This document shows positions 18,006 through 26,516 of a stretch of 64,000 nucleotides of DNA, one piece after another. The stretch's first letter is position 1. The number at the start of each line of letters is the position of its first letter. Where the stretch lies: assembly GCF_023921805.1 (NCBI RefSeq), contig NZ_CP074197.1, positions 992,001 through 1,056,000 of the forward strand, read 5' to 3'. Position numbers and translations under genes: made by a program. Below the pieces are notes generated by a model, which did no database searches, was not told the DNA's origin, and saw only the letters and a program-made list of their open reading frames with translations. Source of the stretch: Ruminococcus sp. FMBCY1 (GTDB lineage: Bacteria; Bacillota; Clostridia; Oscillospirales; Acutalibacteraceae).

Positions 18006-18464
18006 TTACTTTTTTTCGGTAAGGAGTTTGTTTAACTCCTCCATAAATGTATTAATATCCTTGAATTGGCGATAAACCGAGGCAAAACGAACATATGAAA
18101 CTTCATCAACCTTTTTAAGGCGCTCCATTACAAGTTCACCGATCTGCTCGGCAGTAATTTCTCGTTCAAAGCCGTTCTGTGCAGTAAGCTCAATGTCAGT
18201 GACCATTTCTTCTACCTGTTCAACAGAAACAGGGCGCTTTTCGCAAGCACGAAGAATACCTGCAGTCAGCTTATTGCGGTCAAAAACTTCTCTTGATTTG
18301 TCACGCTTGACAACATAGAGAGGAATGTTCTCAATAATTTCATAAGTTGTAAAACGCTTTCCGCACTTAAGACATTCTCTTCTTCTGCGTATTCTTTCCC
18401 CGTCATCTGCCGAACGGGAATCCACAACCTTACTTTCTTCAAATGAACAATATGGGCATTTCAT
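18006..18464 (-). CDS. nrdR: Transcriptional repressor NrdR
   Basis: 152 residues, full length. The N-terminal zinc ribbon has MKCPYC and CLKCGKRF (two CxxC pairs), with RIRRRREC between them for DNA contact. The ATP-cone follows ([16 protein letters not shown] ... [10 protein letters not shown]). NrdR senses ATP/dATP and represses ribonucleotide reductase genes. No nrd genes are in the window. Monocistronic. Confidence 0.96.
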   Translation of the reverse strand: MKCPYCSFEESKVVDSRSADDGERIRRRRECLKCGKRFTTYEIIENIPLYVVKRDKSREVFDRNKLTAGILRACEKRPVSVEQVEEMVTDIELTAQNGFEREITAEQIGELVMERLKKVDEVSYVRFASVYRQFKDINTFMEELNKLLTEKK

Positions 18465-18584
18465 AAAAAGCTCCCCTAAATCACAAATATTCTAAAAATA
18501 TTATAACATACCGAAAAATTCAAGGCAATAAATATTTATTTACAAATTTATTACATTTTTGCTCTATGCTGATTTTTACAAATG

Positions 18585-18626
18585 AAAAAAGCAACAGTTG
18601 AGAATAAACTCGTCTGTTGCTTTTTT
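18585..18626. terminator. Bidirectional terminator
   Basis: Stem 18585-18597 with 18614-18626, with A/T runs on both sides, so it works in either direction. It lies 250 bp beyond the Crp/Fnr stop. The intervening 18627-18877 has only small hairpins and no gene that I can support; a 3' untranslated region or small RNA is possible. Confidence 0.75.
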
Positions 18627-18877
18627 AGGGGTAATAGGGTTATAGAAGAAATTTATGTTATGTAGTTGATAGCATATTTTTAACAGCTCATTCGCTGTTT
18701 CTTTTAAAATTATAGCAGAATAATACTATTTTGGAAATTGCATTTGCAACGATTTTCAAGAAACTGTATAAAAATACAGTAATAAATTTTATTGAATACT
18801 CACTAATATGCCAAGATTTAATTAATATCAAGACTAACACAAGCAATATTCATTACTGTATTAAATATCCCTACAAT

Positions 18878-19546
18878 TCATAATTTTTGCAATATGGTGA
18901 AATTATCACCGTTAAAATCTATTAATCCGTCTTTTTTCATTTTATTAAGCTCACGGGAAAGCGCCGATTTATCAACGCTTAGATAATCCGCAAAATCCTG
19001 TCTTGAGCCTTCAATGCAAAAAGAAGAACTTCCGTCACGCTTTTCTCTGAATTCAAAATAACGCATTATTTTTTTGCGTATGGAACGCTCTGAAAGCACA
19101 ATTTTATATTCGAGAGAGCGCAAATCCATCTCCTCAAACAATACAAAAAGATTTTTAAGTAATTTTTGCTGAATAATAATCTTTTTATAATCATTTTCTT
19201 TAATTTTCGCAAAATCAAGAAAAAGAATTGTCGACTCCCCATGCGACACTATTTCAATATCGCAATGTGTGGTTCGTGGTGCGGCGGTGATAAGCCAACC
19301 TATGCTGTCACTGTAAACTCTTCCCAAAATTTCACGAACTCCGTCTGAATTATATTTTTGTATTTGAGCCGCACCCTCAAGCACAAAAGCGGAATATTTA
19401 TGAATTTTGCCTGAACTTACAATAATATCATCATTTTTATAGCTCTGAATTTTATAATCAAATTCCACAAGCGCCTGTTCTATTTCTTCATCTGTAAAAC
19501 TTTCAAAAATCGGGTGCTTCCTTAGGAATTCAAAATGTTGTTCCAT
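18878..19546 (-). CDS. Crp/Fnr family transcriptional regulator
   Basis: 222 residues. Residues 1-130 form the cyclic-nucleotide-binding-like beta-barrel (HPIFESFTDEEIEQAL, FVLEGAAQIQKYNSDGVREILGRV). The C-terminal HTH reads SRQDFADYLSVDKSALSRELNKMKKDGLI. There is no Fnr-type N-terminal cysteine cluster. It follows fprA on the same strand 84 bp downstream, so it probably controls, or is induced with, the oxygen/NO defence flavoprotein. The ligand is unknown. Confidence 0.88.
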   Translation of the reverse strand: MEQHFEFLRKHPIFESFTDEEIEQALVEFDYKIQSYKNDDIIVSSGKIHKYSAFVLEGAAQIQKYNSDGVREILGRVYSDSIGWLITAAPRTTHCDIEIVSHGESTILFLDFAKIKENDYKKIIIQQKLLKNLFVLFEEMDLRSLEYKIVLSERSIRKKIMRYFEFREKRDGSSSFCIEGSRQDFADYLSVDKSALSRELNKMKKDGLIDFNGDNFTILQKL

Positions 19547-19630
19547 ATTTCCTCCGACAAATTAAATATGCAATACTAAAAATATCCGTAAATTCAAAAC
19601 AGTTTGCGTACTTTTACAAAAACTATTTTA

Positions 19631-20788
19631 TTAAATTATTGAATCTGCAAGAGCGGCAAGCTGAACTTCATTTTCAGCTGTCATAGTTGAACGGATTGTA
19701 ACCTTGGCATCTGAAATCTCAATACCCTTCATTTCGTCAAAATAAGGCTGCATAGACTTGATTGCACAAGGTGCCCATGAACCGTTTTCAATCATAGCGA
19801 CTTTACGGTTTTTGTATCCTTTAATTTTCAAATGATGTAAAAAGTCATTCATAACAGGGAAAACTCCGCCGTCATATGAAGGAGCGGCCACAACAAGTGT
19901 AGAATACTTAAATGCGTCCTCAACATTTTCTGCCATATCACTTCTTGAAAGGTCAGAAATAGCAATCTTTTTATCTGTTTTCTCTTTCAAAATATCATAA
20001 AGTTTTAAAGCGGCTTTTTCGGTATTGCCATGAATTGAACAATAAGCGATAAATATACCGTCAACCTCCGGCTCATACTTGCTCCAGATGTCATAAAGGT
20101 TAATATAATAACCGAGATTTTCAGTAAGAACAGGACCGTGTAACGGACAGATTTTCTCAATGTCAAGCTTAGCTGCTTTTTTAAGCAAAGCCTGAACCTG
20201 CACACCGTATTTTCCGCAAATATTAAAGTAATATCTTCTTGCCTCGCAAGCCCAATCTTCGTCTGTATCAAGTGCACCGAATTTACCGAATCCATCGGCA
20301 GAAAAAAGCACTTTTTCCTTGCTTTCATATGTAACCATAACTTCGGGCCAATGTACCATAGGCGCCATATAGAAAGAAAGTGTATGTTCGCCGAGGTTTA
20401 ATGAGTCGCCCTCTTTTACAGTAACCGTTCTGTCAGTAAGGTCAATGTCAAAAAATTGAGGCAGCATATTAAATGTCTTTGCATTTCCGACAAGCTTCAT
20501 ATCTGGATATTTATCTGCAAGCAACTGTATGTTTGACGCATGGTCAGGCTCAAGATGATTAATAATAAGATAATCGGGAGTTTTTCCGTCAAGTACATTT
20601 TCAAGATTTGCAACCCATTCATCGGTTTTTCTCTTATCCACCGTGTCAAGTACGCAGATTTTTTCATCAAGAATTACATATGAGTTATAAGAAATGCCGT
20701 TTGGCACAATGTACTGACTTTCAAAAAGGTCAATATCTTTATCATCAACGCCGATATATTTAATAGCGTCAGAAATATTTATATTCAT
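19631..20788 (-). CDS. FprA-type flavodiiron protein
   Basis: 385 residues. The N-terminal metallo-beta-lactamase-like domain carries the diiron ligands in NHLEPDHASN (HxExDH), MVHWPEVMVTY and CPLHGPVL. The C-terminal flavodoxin domain (from about residue 245, IFIAYCSIHGNTEKAA) binds FMN. These enzymes reduce O2 to water or NO to N2O in anaerobes, taking electrons from rubredoxin-like donors. It is followed by the Crp/Fnr-type regulator. Confidence 0.93.
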   Translation of the reverse strand: MNINISDAIKYIGVDDKDIDLFESQYIVPNGISYNSYVILDEKICVLDTVDKRKTDEWVANLENVLDGKTPDYLIINHLEPDHASNIQLLADKYPDMKLVGNAKTFNMLPQFFDIDLTDRTVTVKEGDSLNLGEHTLSFYMAPMVHWPEVMVTYESKEKVLFSADGFGKFGALDTDEDWACEARRYYFNICGKYGVQVQALLKKAAKLDIEKICPLHGPVLTENLGYYINLYDIWSKYEPEVDGIFIAYCSIHGNTEKAALKLYDILKEKTDKKIAISDLSRSDMAENVEDAFKYSTLVVAAPSYDGGVFPVMNDFLHHLKIKGYKNRKVAMIENGSWAPCAIKSMQPYFDEMKGIEISDAKVTIRSTMTAENEVQLAALADSII

Positions 20789-20827
20789 TTTTATTCTCCC
20801 CTTAATTAAAATAATAATTCGTATATG

Positions 20828-20856
20828 ATTATACCATAATTAGACATATATTTCAA
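20828..20856 (-). promoter_or_regulatory. Promoter of fprA
   Basis: Minus strand TTGAAA (20851-20856), 17-bp spacer, TATAAT (20828-20833), about 40 bp before the fprA start. Confidence 0.65.
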
Positions 20857-20940
20857 TAGAGTCAGGCAGCAAATTAGCTACTTTTACAAAAAGCAAAAAT
20901 ATATAAACAAATACAAATAAATACTCCTAAGCAGTAAATA

Positions 20941-21423
20941 TCAAAAAAAAATACTTAAAACAGACAAAATTGTTGCCAATGCAGGAGCAAAGCTCAGTTC
21001 TATATTATGAATATATTTTATTTTGTCGAGCAATGGCGGAAATTCACCATAAACAGCGTAATAACAGACTATGGATTTTAAATATCGGGCAACTTGAAAT
21101 CCGAACATTCCAAAAGCCGTCATGGTATTTACAGCATTATTTCCGATATAACTGATATTTGTATTTATAACAGCAAGAAATATTAAACAACACATTACTA
21201 AAGAAATTGCTATATTTGTACGGGAAACATTTTTACATTCTGCATTATAAGAAAAAATCCAGAATCCTACCGCACCGCAAATCAAAAGTACGGCAAAGAG
21301 TATATGTAACGGATAATTATACGGATATAAAATTTTATTATCGTATAAAATCCTTGAAATAAAGAGCAAAACAGCATTATACAAAAGCAGTCCCATATCT
21401 CCTATCAATATTTTTTTACTCAT
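20941..21423 (-). CDS. Small integral membrane protein, unknown function
   Basis: 160 residues with about four hydrophobic segments (near residues 9-25, 40-58, 72-90 and 147-160) and basic loops. I do not recognise a family. AGGAG lies 7-8 nt before the ATG. It is 150 bp upstream of fprA on the same strand, but fprA has its own promoter. Confidence 0.55.
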   Translation of the reverse strand: MSKKILIGDMGLLLYNAVLLFISRILYDNKILYPYNYPLHILFAVLLICGAVGFWIFSYNAECKNVSRTNIAISLVMCCLIFLAVINTNISYIGNNAVNTMTAFGMFGFQVARYLKSIVCYYAVYGEFPPLLDKIKYIHNIELSFAPALATILSVLSIFF

Positions 21424-21620
21424 TCAATAATCTCCTTAAAATAAATCAGTCTTTGCAGTACAACTTACTTATAATTTATGGTTACCGAAAAAAGTGTGAA
21501 GCGATAAGATAAAAATAAATTTTAACTGCCGATAAATGCTTTATTAAAGTTCTATAACAGTATTATCAATCATTAATGAATAGCTGTTTTCATAATTATT
21601 TAAGTATCCGAAAATTGAGC

Positions 21621-21663
21621 TGTCCCCAAAAAGTTAGACTAAGAATCTAACTTTTTGGGGACA
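21621..21663. repeat. Perfect 18-bp inverted repeat with TG...CA ends
   Basis: TGTCCCCAAAAAGTTAGA (21621-21638) and its exact complement (21646-21663) are separated by 7 bp. There is no T tail beyond the stem. Ends of the form 5'-TG...CA-3' are typical of IS3-group terminal repeats, so this could be abutted IS ends left by an element, or a very small non-autonomous repeat. Confidence 0.6.
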
Positions 21664-21715
21664 CATCAAACTTGACTGCTTTTTTATATCAAAAAAATCT
21701 GAAAGGAGCACCAAT

Positions 21716-21766
21716 GTGAGCAGAAGTCCACCAAACCACCAATATATACTATCTCATTCTCATTGA
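21716..21766 (+). CDS. Possible 16-codon leader peptide
   Basis: A GTG codon 7 nt after AAAGGAG opens a 16-residue frame (MSRSPPNHQYILSHSH) whose stop overlaps the ribosome-binding site of the next gene, a layout seen for translationally coupled leaders. There is no other support. Confidence 0.2.
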   Translation: MSRSPPNHQYILSHSH

Positions 21767-21778
21767 AAGGAGAGTTTT

Positions 21779-22678
21779 ATGAACAAATTTAAAAAGCTAA
21801 AGTCGGCAATTATTTCCTTTTGCAAGCCTAAAAAGCTGACATCATTGGCAGTTGCATTAACAACAATCTTTGCTATACTACCTGTCGCTAATATTTCGGC
21901 AAGTGCTTATTCATATACGGGGCTTAGTGAAATCGGCGGCAAGGTATTGATTCAATCTTCGAAAAATCCGTTAGTCCTTATTGACAACGGAAGTGCAGGC
22001 AAACTTGACGCATATAAATTCCTTATCAACGGTGAGGTCGGTTATTGTATTGACCCACAGCTGCCGGCACAAAAGACAGGCGGCAAGACTATGGAGTTTA
22101 CACAGTTTTCGGGTGAAACAGGCAAGGAAGTAATAAAACTTGACCCTAATTCGACTGACGAAAAAGAAAAGGCTCTTATAGTAGGTCTGAGTGTTCTTTA
22201 CGGCGGTTACGGAGATTATTTCTCAACATTCGAGAACGGCGGTAAATCCGCTAAGTCCATAATGGACGGATTTATTGACGGTGTGTATTCATCTTTATTT
22301 AGTAAGATGAATACACGAGAAGATAAGTATTATTTCTTATCGCATTATACGCTCTCACAGCTTTATCACGAGCTTGTAAATGACGGTACATCTTGGAAAA
22401 CTTGGAGCAACTACAAAGATGTTAACACAATGATTAATCGCTTAGTAGATTACACAAAGAATATAGTAAAATCCACAGGTGATTATTCAGCTATTAAGCG
22501 TAGTTGTGCAACCAACAATTACTACATTACACAGCCAAAAGGCAAAGACGGCACTTTCTGCCCCCACTCAGGAAATATTGCTAAAATACAGTTTAGATTT
22601 ACCATACATACAAATCTGGAAGTTATCATACCGCCTTTATTATTTTCTCTACATCTTTTTTTCTTGATAGCCATATAA
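21779..22678 (+). pseudogene. Truncated thioester-domain (TQXA-type) surface protein
   Basis: 299 codons. A signal peptide (ending near NISASA) is followed by SYTGLSEIGGKVLIQSS and VGYCIDPQLPAQKTGG, whose CIDP motif marks the Cys of the internal thioester domain of Gram-positive adhesins. The full family continues with Cna-B repeats and an LPXTG anchor, all missing. From about 22590 the frame reads non-homologous hydrophobic sequence and runs antisense through the 3' end of the neighbouring kinase gene, so this is a 5' fragment left by a deletion or rearrangement. Such proteins are often cargo of conjugative elements. Confidence 0.65.
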
Positions 22679-23129
22679 CTTTATCATCATATCTATCTAA
22701 AATACTTCTTATTTCTTTCAGATTTTTATTCTGAAAAGTTTCAGTCCATTTCAAAAGGTTATAGACCGATTTTAAAGTTTCTCTTTTTCCTTTTTGTATT
22801 CCCAATTTTCTTTTTATAGAGCGCATAATAATTCTACTTTTATATAAATAACCAGGCATATCTAAAACATATATTTTATCAGCTTCATCAAAACTTTGCT
22901 GTACCCAGGCATAATATACCCCCTCAATTATCCACTCATCATTATTATATAATATTTCTTGTAATAACGCTTTTCGTTCATCAAGCGTTCTCTTTTTGCC
23001 ATATTCTTTGGCGTTATTATCCCATTGAATATCATCTAAGTCGAAATGGGAAATATTATACTTTTTTGAAAGTGCATTTGCTAAATAGGTTTTTCCAGAA
23101 CCACTGCAACCAATAATATGTATTTTCAT
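22626..23129 (-). CDS. P-loop NTPase, FlaR/adenylate-kinase-like
   Basis: 167 residues. Walker A GCSGSGKTYLA lies at residues 8-18; FDLDDIQWD and WIIEGVYYAWVQQSFDEADKIYVLD match the 'topology modulation protein' (FlaR-like) kinases. GGAG 11 nt before the ATG. On the minus strand it would directly follow rlmD (37.5 kb) if the mobile element were removed, so it was probably the next gene of an rlmD operon. Substrate unknown. Confidence 0.75.
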   Translation of the reverse strand: MKIHIIGCSGSGKTYLANALSKKYNISHFDLDDIQWDNNAKEYGKKRTLDERKALLQEILYNNDEWIIEGVYYAWVQQSFDEADKIYVLDMPGYLYKSRIIMRSIKRKLGIQKGKRETLKSVYNLLKWTETFQNKNLKEIRSILDRYDDKVIWLSRKKDVEKIIKAV

Positions 23130-23147
23130 AAGTCAGTATTCTCCACA

Positions 23148-23158
23148 AATTCAAGTTT
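23148..23158. mobile_element. Candidate att core (left copy)
   Basis: AATTCAAGTTT here recurs in the same orientation at 37449-37459. It lies 18 bp upstream of the kinase start and about 130 bp from the integrase stop. With the arm-type repeats at 23233-23276 it fits the end of a tyrosine-integrase element. Confidence 0.4.
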
Positions 23159-23229
23159 GCCGAAATATCTTTCTAACTTTCCCTATTTTACAGGATTTTC
23201 AGCCCATTCATTAGTGAAATGATATGTAT

Positions 23230-23276
23230 TTTCCCTTATTTTTGCCCTTATGAGATAATCGTAAGGGAAATAAGGG
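23230..23276. repeat. Arm-type repeats next to the integrase
   Basis: Two CCCTTA copies (23233-23238, 23245-23250) face two TAAGGG copies (23262-23267, 23271-23276). The right end of the element has the same set at 37279-37349. They are probable binding sites for the integrase N-terminal domain, as at the ends of Tn916-type elements. Confidence 0.5.
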
Positions 23277-23286
23277 AAAGTTTTAT

Positions 23287-24582
23287 TTAGTCGTTGCCTG
23301 CCACTTTATCAAGTAACTTTGCGGATTCCCGCTTGGCTTTTCTTGTGGAATGGGCGTAGACATTCATTGTGGTACTGACATCTGAGTGTCCTAACAGTTC
23401 CTGTACATCTTTCGGAGCTGCTCCATTTGCCAGAAGGTTGCTTGTGTAGGTGTGTCGCAACTGGTGAAAATGAAATCCTTCAAATCCATCCAGTTTCTGA
23501 GCAATCTTCCTGCAAACAATTCCTAACGTGCTTGGCAGTTCCAAACTTCCATCCGGTCTTAAGCAGACAAAGGATATTTCCTTATAATCTTCTGGAACAT
23601 TCTCTGTTCCGTCCAGATGATAGAACTCATAGTAAACTCTGTTTTTGTCTTTTACTTCTCTGTAGTAGTTTTTGTGGTAAAGTTCTCCGTACTGCATTCG
23701 GTTTTTAAGTTGTTCCTTTCGGGCATTGCGAAGAATCTCTGCCAGTGTATCTCCAAAATCAACAATCCTTACCTTTTTTCGTTTGGTTGGTCCGATGATA
23801 TTCTTGTGCCTTGAACCATCATATCGGATACTTCGTCTGATCGTAAGGCACTGTTCTTCAAGATTTACATCCTGCCATGCCAGACCACAGGCTTCACCGA
23901 TACGAAGTCCTGCATAATAAGCTATCTGGATTGGAAGTATTGCCGGTGGATTGTAATCCTGTAGAAATTCAATCAGTCTTTCATAATCCTCTCGTGGAAT
24001 TGGCTGTATATCGCCATCCATGTCATCATCAGAAAACAGGTCAACCTCATCCGTCTGGTATTTCAGCTTAATATACTGCATCGGATTGAAAGTGATATAT
24101 TGCTTTGGGGATACTGCAAACCGGAATGACTGCTGTAATACTGCCGAGAAAGAACGAATGTAATCTTTGCTGTAACCTTTTCTTTCTGAACCATCTGGAT
24201 AAGTGCCACCAAAGGAAAGCAGATCGAAGAAGGCTTGTAAATGCTCAGATGTTACATTTTTCAACTTTCTCTCTGAAATTGGATGCTTCTTGATGTTGGT
24301 AATAGCACCGAGGTAATTCTGGACTGTTCCATTACTGAGAGTACCGGTCTTTAATTCTTCCTCTGCCCATATATCAAGTAATTCTCCAACTGTAATATTT
24401 TCCGACTTTGCAATGAATTTCTTGCTTTCGTAATCGTCCATTGCCTGACGGAGCAGTTTTTCCGTTTCACTTTTGCTTTCTGTTCCAGCGTATTCTTTCT
24501 GAACCAGATTGCCGCTTGCATCTTCTACATAGAAGCGGTAGTACCATTTCTTTCCTTTTTTTCTTACAGATCCTTTTGCCAT
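23287..24582 (-). CDS. Tyrosine recombinase / integrase (Tn916 Int-like)
   Basis: 431 residues. The N-terminal AP2-like arm-binding part (KGKKWYYRFYVEDASGNLVQKEY), SAM-like core-binding domain and catalytic domain are all present. Catalytic residues are visible in YYAGLRIGEACGL (Arg), FHQLRHTYTSNLLANG (His-x-x-Arg) and LGHSDVSTTMNVYAH (His, nucleophile Tyr). The start at 24582 follows AAAGGAG at 10 nt; an upstream ATG lacks a site. It lies at the left end of the element with the repeats it probably binds just downstream. Confidence 0.93.
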   Translation of the reverse strand: MAKGSVRKKGKKWYYRFYVEDASGNLVQKEYAGTESKSETEKLLRQAMDDYESKKFIAKSENITVGELLDIWAEEELKTGTLSNGTVQNYLGAITNIKKHPISERKLKNVTSEHLQAFFDLLSFGGTYPDGSERKGYSKDYIRSFSAVLQQSFRFAVSPKQYITFNPMQYIKLKYQTDEVDLFSDDDMDGDIQPIPREDYERLIEFLQDYNPPAILPIQIAYYAGLRIGEACGLAWQDVNLEEQCLTIRRSIRYDGSRHKNIIGPTKRKKVRIVDFGDTLAEILRNARKEQLKNRMQYGELYHKNYYREVKDKNRVYYEFYHLDGTENVPEDYKEISFVCLRPDGSLELPSTLGIVCRKIAQKLDGFEGFHFHQLRHTYTSNLLANGAAPKDVQELLGHSDVSTTMNVYAHSTRKAKRESAKLLDKVAGND

Positions 24583-24742
24583 AATCGTGTGTCTCCTTTC
24601 GATATCAGACAATCGGAACTGATGAAATGCTTCTTGCGTGTAGGCATCTTATGGACAAGTCCATAAGCCAATTCGCCGCTCGTCAAATCTGTAAACAGCC
24701 TGACTCGCTCGTGCTCATTGTATCATAACTCCGGTTGTCGTT

Positions 24743-25372
24743 CTATACCGAATCGGAATCCTCATACAAAACTTCTGATAAAAGATTTTCAAGCCTTTGT
24801 TCTGCCATTTCCGGTTTCTTGGAATAGAGCCTTACAATATCTGCCATGTCATTAAAAGCATTAACAGTATGGGTGATCTCCCGGAGAAACATAATCTCGT
24901 TATATTCATCATTCGATTCAAACCCCATTACTTTTGCAATATCAGCTTCATTTGTGCTGCCCTTGTAATTCTTGCAGGCAAACTGGAATGATTCCAGAAA
25001 CAGGTTATATTGCTTTAACATCAACAGCAGTAAATCTTTGGAAAAAGCATCTTCCTTTTTACTAAGGTCGAGAGGTAACTGTTTGAGAATATCGCCCATT
25101 GCATCACGAATCTGTAATTCTTTCTTATCCGTAATATCGGTTTCGTATTCATCGGTTTCCCCCTTGAGCCATTCAATAGATACATGAAGTGCTTCCGAAA
25201 GACCTTCCAGCACCATCTTTTTGGTATTGTCAATCGAACCATTCTCATAACGAAGGATTGTGGAAGCGGTAACTCCCATCTTCTCTGCAACATAAGGCTG
25301 TGTCAGATTTAATTCCAGACGACGCTGTTTTGCCCTGTTACCTATCAGCTTGCGTAGTTCTTTATCTTTCAT
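24743..25372 (-). CDS. XRE family repressor of the element
   Basis: 209 residues. The N-terminal HTH (RAKQRRLELNLTQPYVAEKMGVTASTILRYENG, residues 14-46) is classical; the C-terminal part is helical with no clear peptidase site. It is divergent from the excisionase gene, with two matching palindromes between them, one over its own -35 box and one at the excisionase start site. It probably keeps the element integrated and represses itself. Confidence 0.85.
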   Translation of the reverse strand: MKDKELRKLIGNRAKQRRLELNLTQPYVAEKMGVTASTILRYENGSIDNTKKMVLEGLSEALHVSIEWLKGETDEYETDITDKKELQIRDAMGDILKQLPLDLSKKEDAFSKDLLLLMLKQYNLFLESFQFACKNYKGSTNEADIAKVMGFESNDEYNEIMFLREITHTVNAFNDMADIVRLYSKKPEMAEQRLENLLSEVLYEDSDSV

Positions 25373-25401
25373 GCTGATTGCCTCCTTTTTCGGTATGTAT
25401 G

Positions 25402-25440
25402 AATTATAGCATGTACCTCACATAATTGCAATATGCAATT
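25402..25440 (-). promoter_or_regulatory. Repressor promoter with operator A
   Basis: Minus strand TTGCAA, 17-bp spacer, TATAAT near 25403-25408. The -35 box lies inside the palindrome AATTGCA-ATA-TGCAATT (25424-25440), so the repressor could shut off its own promoter. Confidence 0.6.
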
Positions 25441-25469
25441 TAATGATTATTTTTAAAATTTCATAACGC

Positions 25470-25530
25470 TTGACAACGCAATATAAAACCGCTATACTAA
25501 CAGCACAACAAAAATTGCATAATGCAATTT
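25470..25530 (+). promoter_or_regulatory. Excisionase promoter with operator B
   Basis: TTGACA (25470-25475), 17-bp spacer, TATACT (25493-25498). The perfect palindrome AAATTGCAT-A-ATGCAATTT (25512-25530) sits just after the start site and matches operator A, which suggests the same protein binds both. Confidence 0.65.
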
Positions 25531-25546
25531 AACAGGAGGTGACAAG

Positions 25547-25777
25547 ATGACGGAAAGAAAGATTGCATTATCCATCGAGGAAGCAGCCGACTATACAGGA
25601 ATTGGCAGAAACACTTTGAGAAAGCTGGTTGAATGGAAGAAGCTTCCGGTATTAAAAGTCGGAAGAAAAGTCCTTATTAAAACTGACATTCTGGAAAAGT
25701 TCATGGAAGCCAACGAGGGGCGTGATCTGAGGGATAAAGGAAATGTAAAAGCTGTCACAAGAAATGTGACAACTTAA
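25547..25777 (+). CDS. xis: Excisionase / MerR-like HTH protein
   Basis: 76 residues. ALSIEEAADYTGIGRNTLRKLVEWKKLPVLKVGRKVLI is the winged-helix pattern of Tn916-type Xis and helix_turn_helix_17 proteins. AGGAGG lies 7 nt before the ATG. Placed divergently from the repressor, it should bend the element ends and direct the integrase towards excision. Confidence 0.85.
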   Translation: MTERKIALSIEEAADYTGIGRNTLRKLVEWKKLPVLKVGRKVLIKTDILEKFMEANEGRDLRDKGNVKAVTRNVTT

Positions 25778-25921
25778 AAAGGCGGCTTCCTAAGAAACCG
25801 CCAAAGGTTCTATCAGACCGAAGCCATGATATACCTACACGCAAGAGGATTATACCATGTGCTTCTCCTGATATGCAACCGGGAACTGTTGTTTATCGGA
25901 AAAAGAAAGGATGAAGACGAT

Positions 25922-26236
25922 ATGGCGAAATCAACAAAGACTTATGAAGAAAGAATACGTGCATTAGAGAAAAAGGAACAGGAAAGCATTGAAGCTACAA
26001 AAAAGCTCATTGCACAGCGGAAGGAACTGGAAAAGCGAAAGAAAGCAGAGGAAAGTAAAAAACGAACCCACAGGCTCTGTCAGATTGGTGGCGCAGTGGA
26101 ATCGGTTCTTGGCTGTCCGATTGAGGAGGAAGATTTACCAAAGTTGATAGGCTTCTTAAAAAGGCAGGAAACAAACGGAAAGTTTTTCTCAAAGGCGATG
26201 CAGAAAGAGCCACTTACAGATATGGAGGAAGTGTAA
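25922..26236 (+). CDS. Small charged coiled-coil protein (DUF3847-like)
   Basis: 104 residues from the ATG at 25922, which follows AAAGGATG. A long charged helix rich in Lys and Glu (residues 6-45) is followed by HRLCQIGGAVESVLGCPIEEEDLPKLIGFL. The gene regularly precedes MobA/MobL relaxases in Firmicute mobilizable elements; an accessory role at the relaxosome is inferred. It is directly followed by the oriT region. Confidence 0.65.
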   Translation: MAKSTKTYEERIRALEKKEQESIEATKKLIAQRKELEKRKKAEESKKRTHRLCQIGGAVESVLGCPIEEEDLPKLIGFLKRQETNGKFFSKAMQKEPLTDMEEV

Positions 26237-26262
26237 TGGCGGAGGGAGTGGTTTTTCCATTC

Positions 26263-26338
26263 CCTTCATTGCCTTTGAATGAAGGGCGCACTTATGGACA
26301 ACCAGAGGTCGTCCTTATAAGTTTGCCACAAGTGGCAA
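26263..26338 (-). other. oriT: Candidate oriT with RSF1010/pSC101-type nic core
   Basis: On the minus strand TAAGTGCGCCCT (26283-26294) is identical to the MOBQ nic core known from pSC101 and close to that of RSF1010. Immediately 5' of it is an imperfect inverted repeat GGACGACC-TCT-GGTTGTCC (26296-26314), as in those plasmids. A second repeat (26263-26270 with 26278-26285) lies on the other side. It sits directly upstream of a relaxase of the matching family. Confidence 0.7.
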
Positions 26339-26516
26339 CCGGTCTGCGCTTACGCTTGCCGGGCTCGTTCCGTCGGCGGGGCTTTCAGCCAGACCTGCTC
26401 ATGCCGCAGGGGGCACTCTTGCGCAGAGGGCGTTCCGACAGCTTCACTTCTGCCAAACCAGAAGAAGATGCTGTCGGAAATCAATGCCGGATACGGCAGA
26501 AAGGGGGAATCGTATC

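Noticed and set aside
23230..23276. CRISPR-like array from the repeated CCCTTA/TAAGGG units
   Set aside because: Units are 6 bp, inverted, with no spacer structure, and recur at the other end of the element; they fit integrase arm sites.
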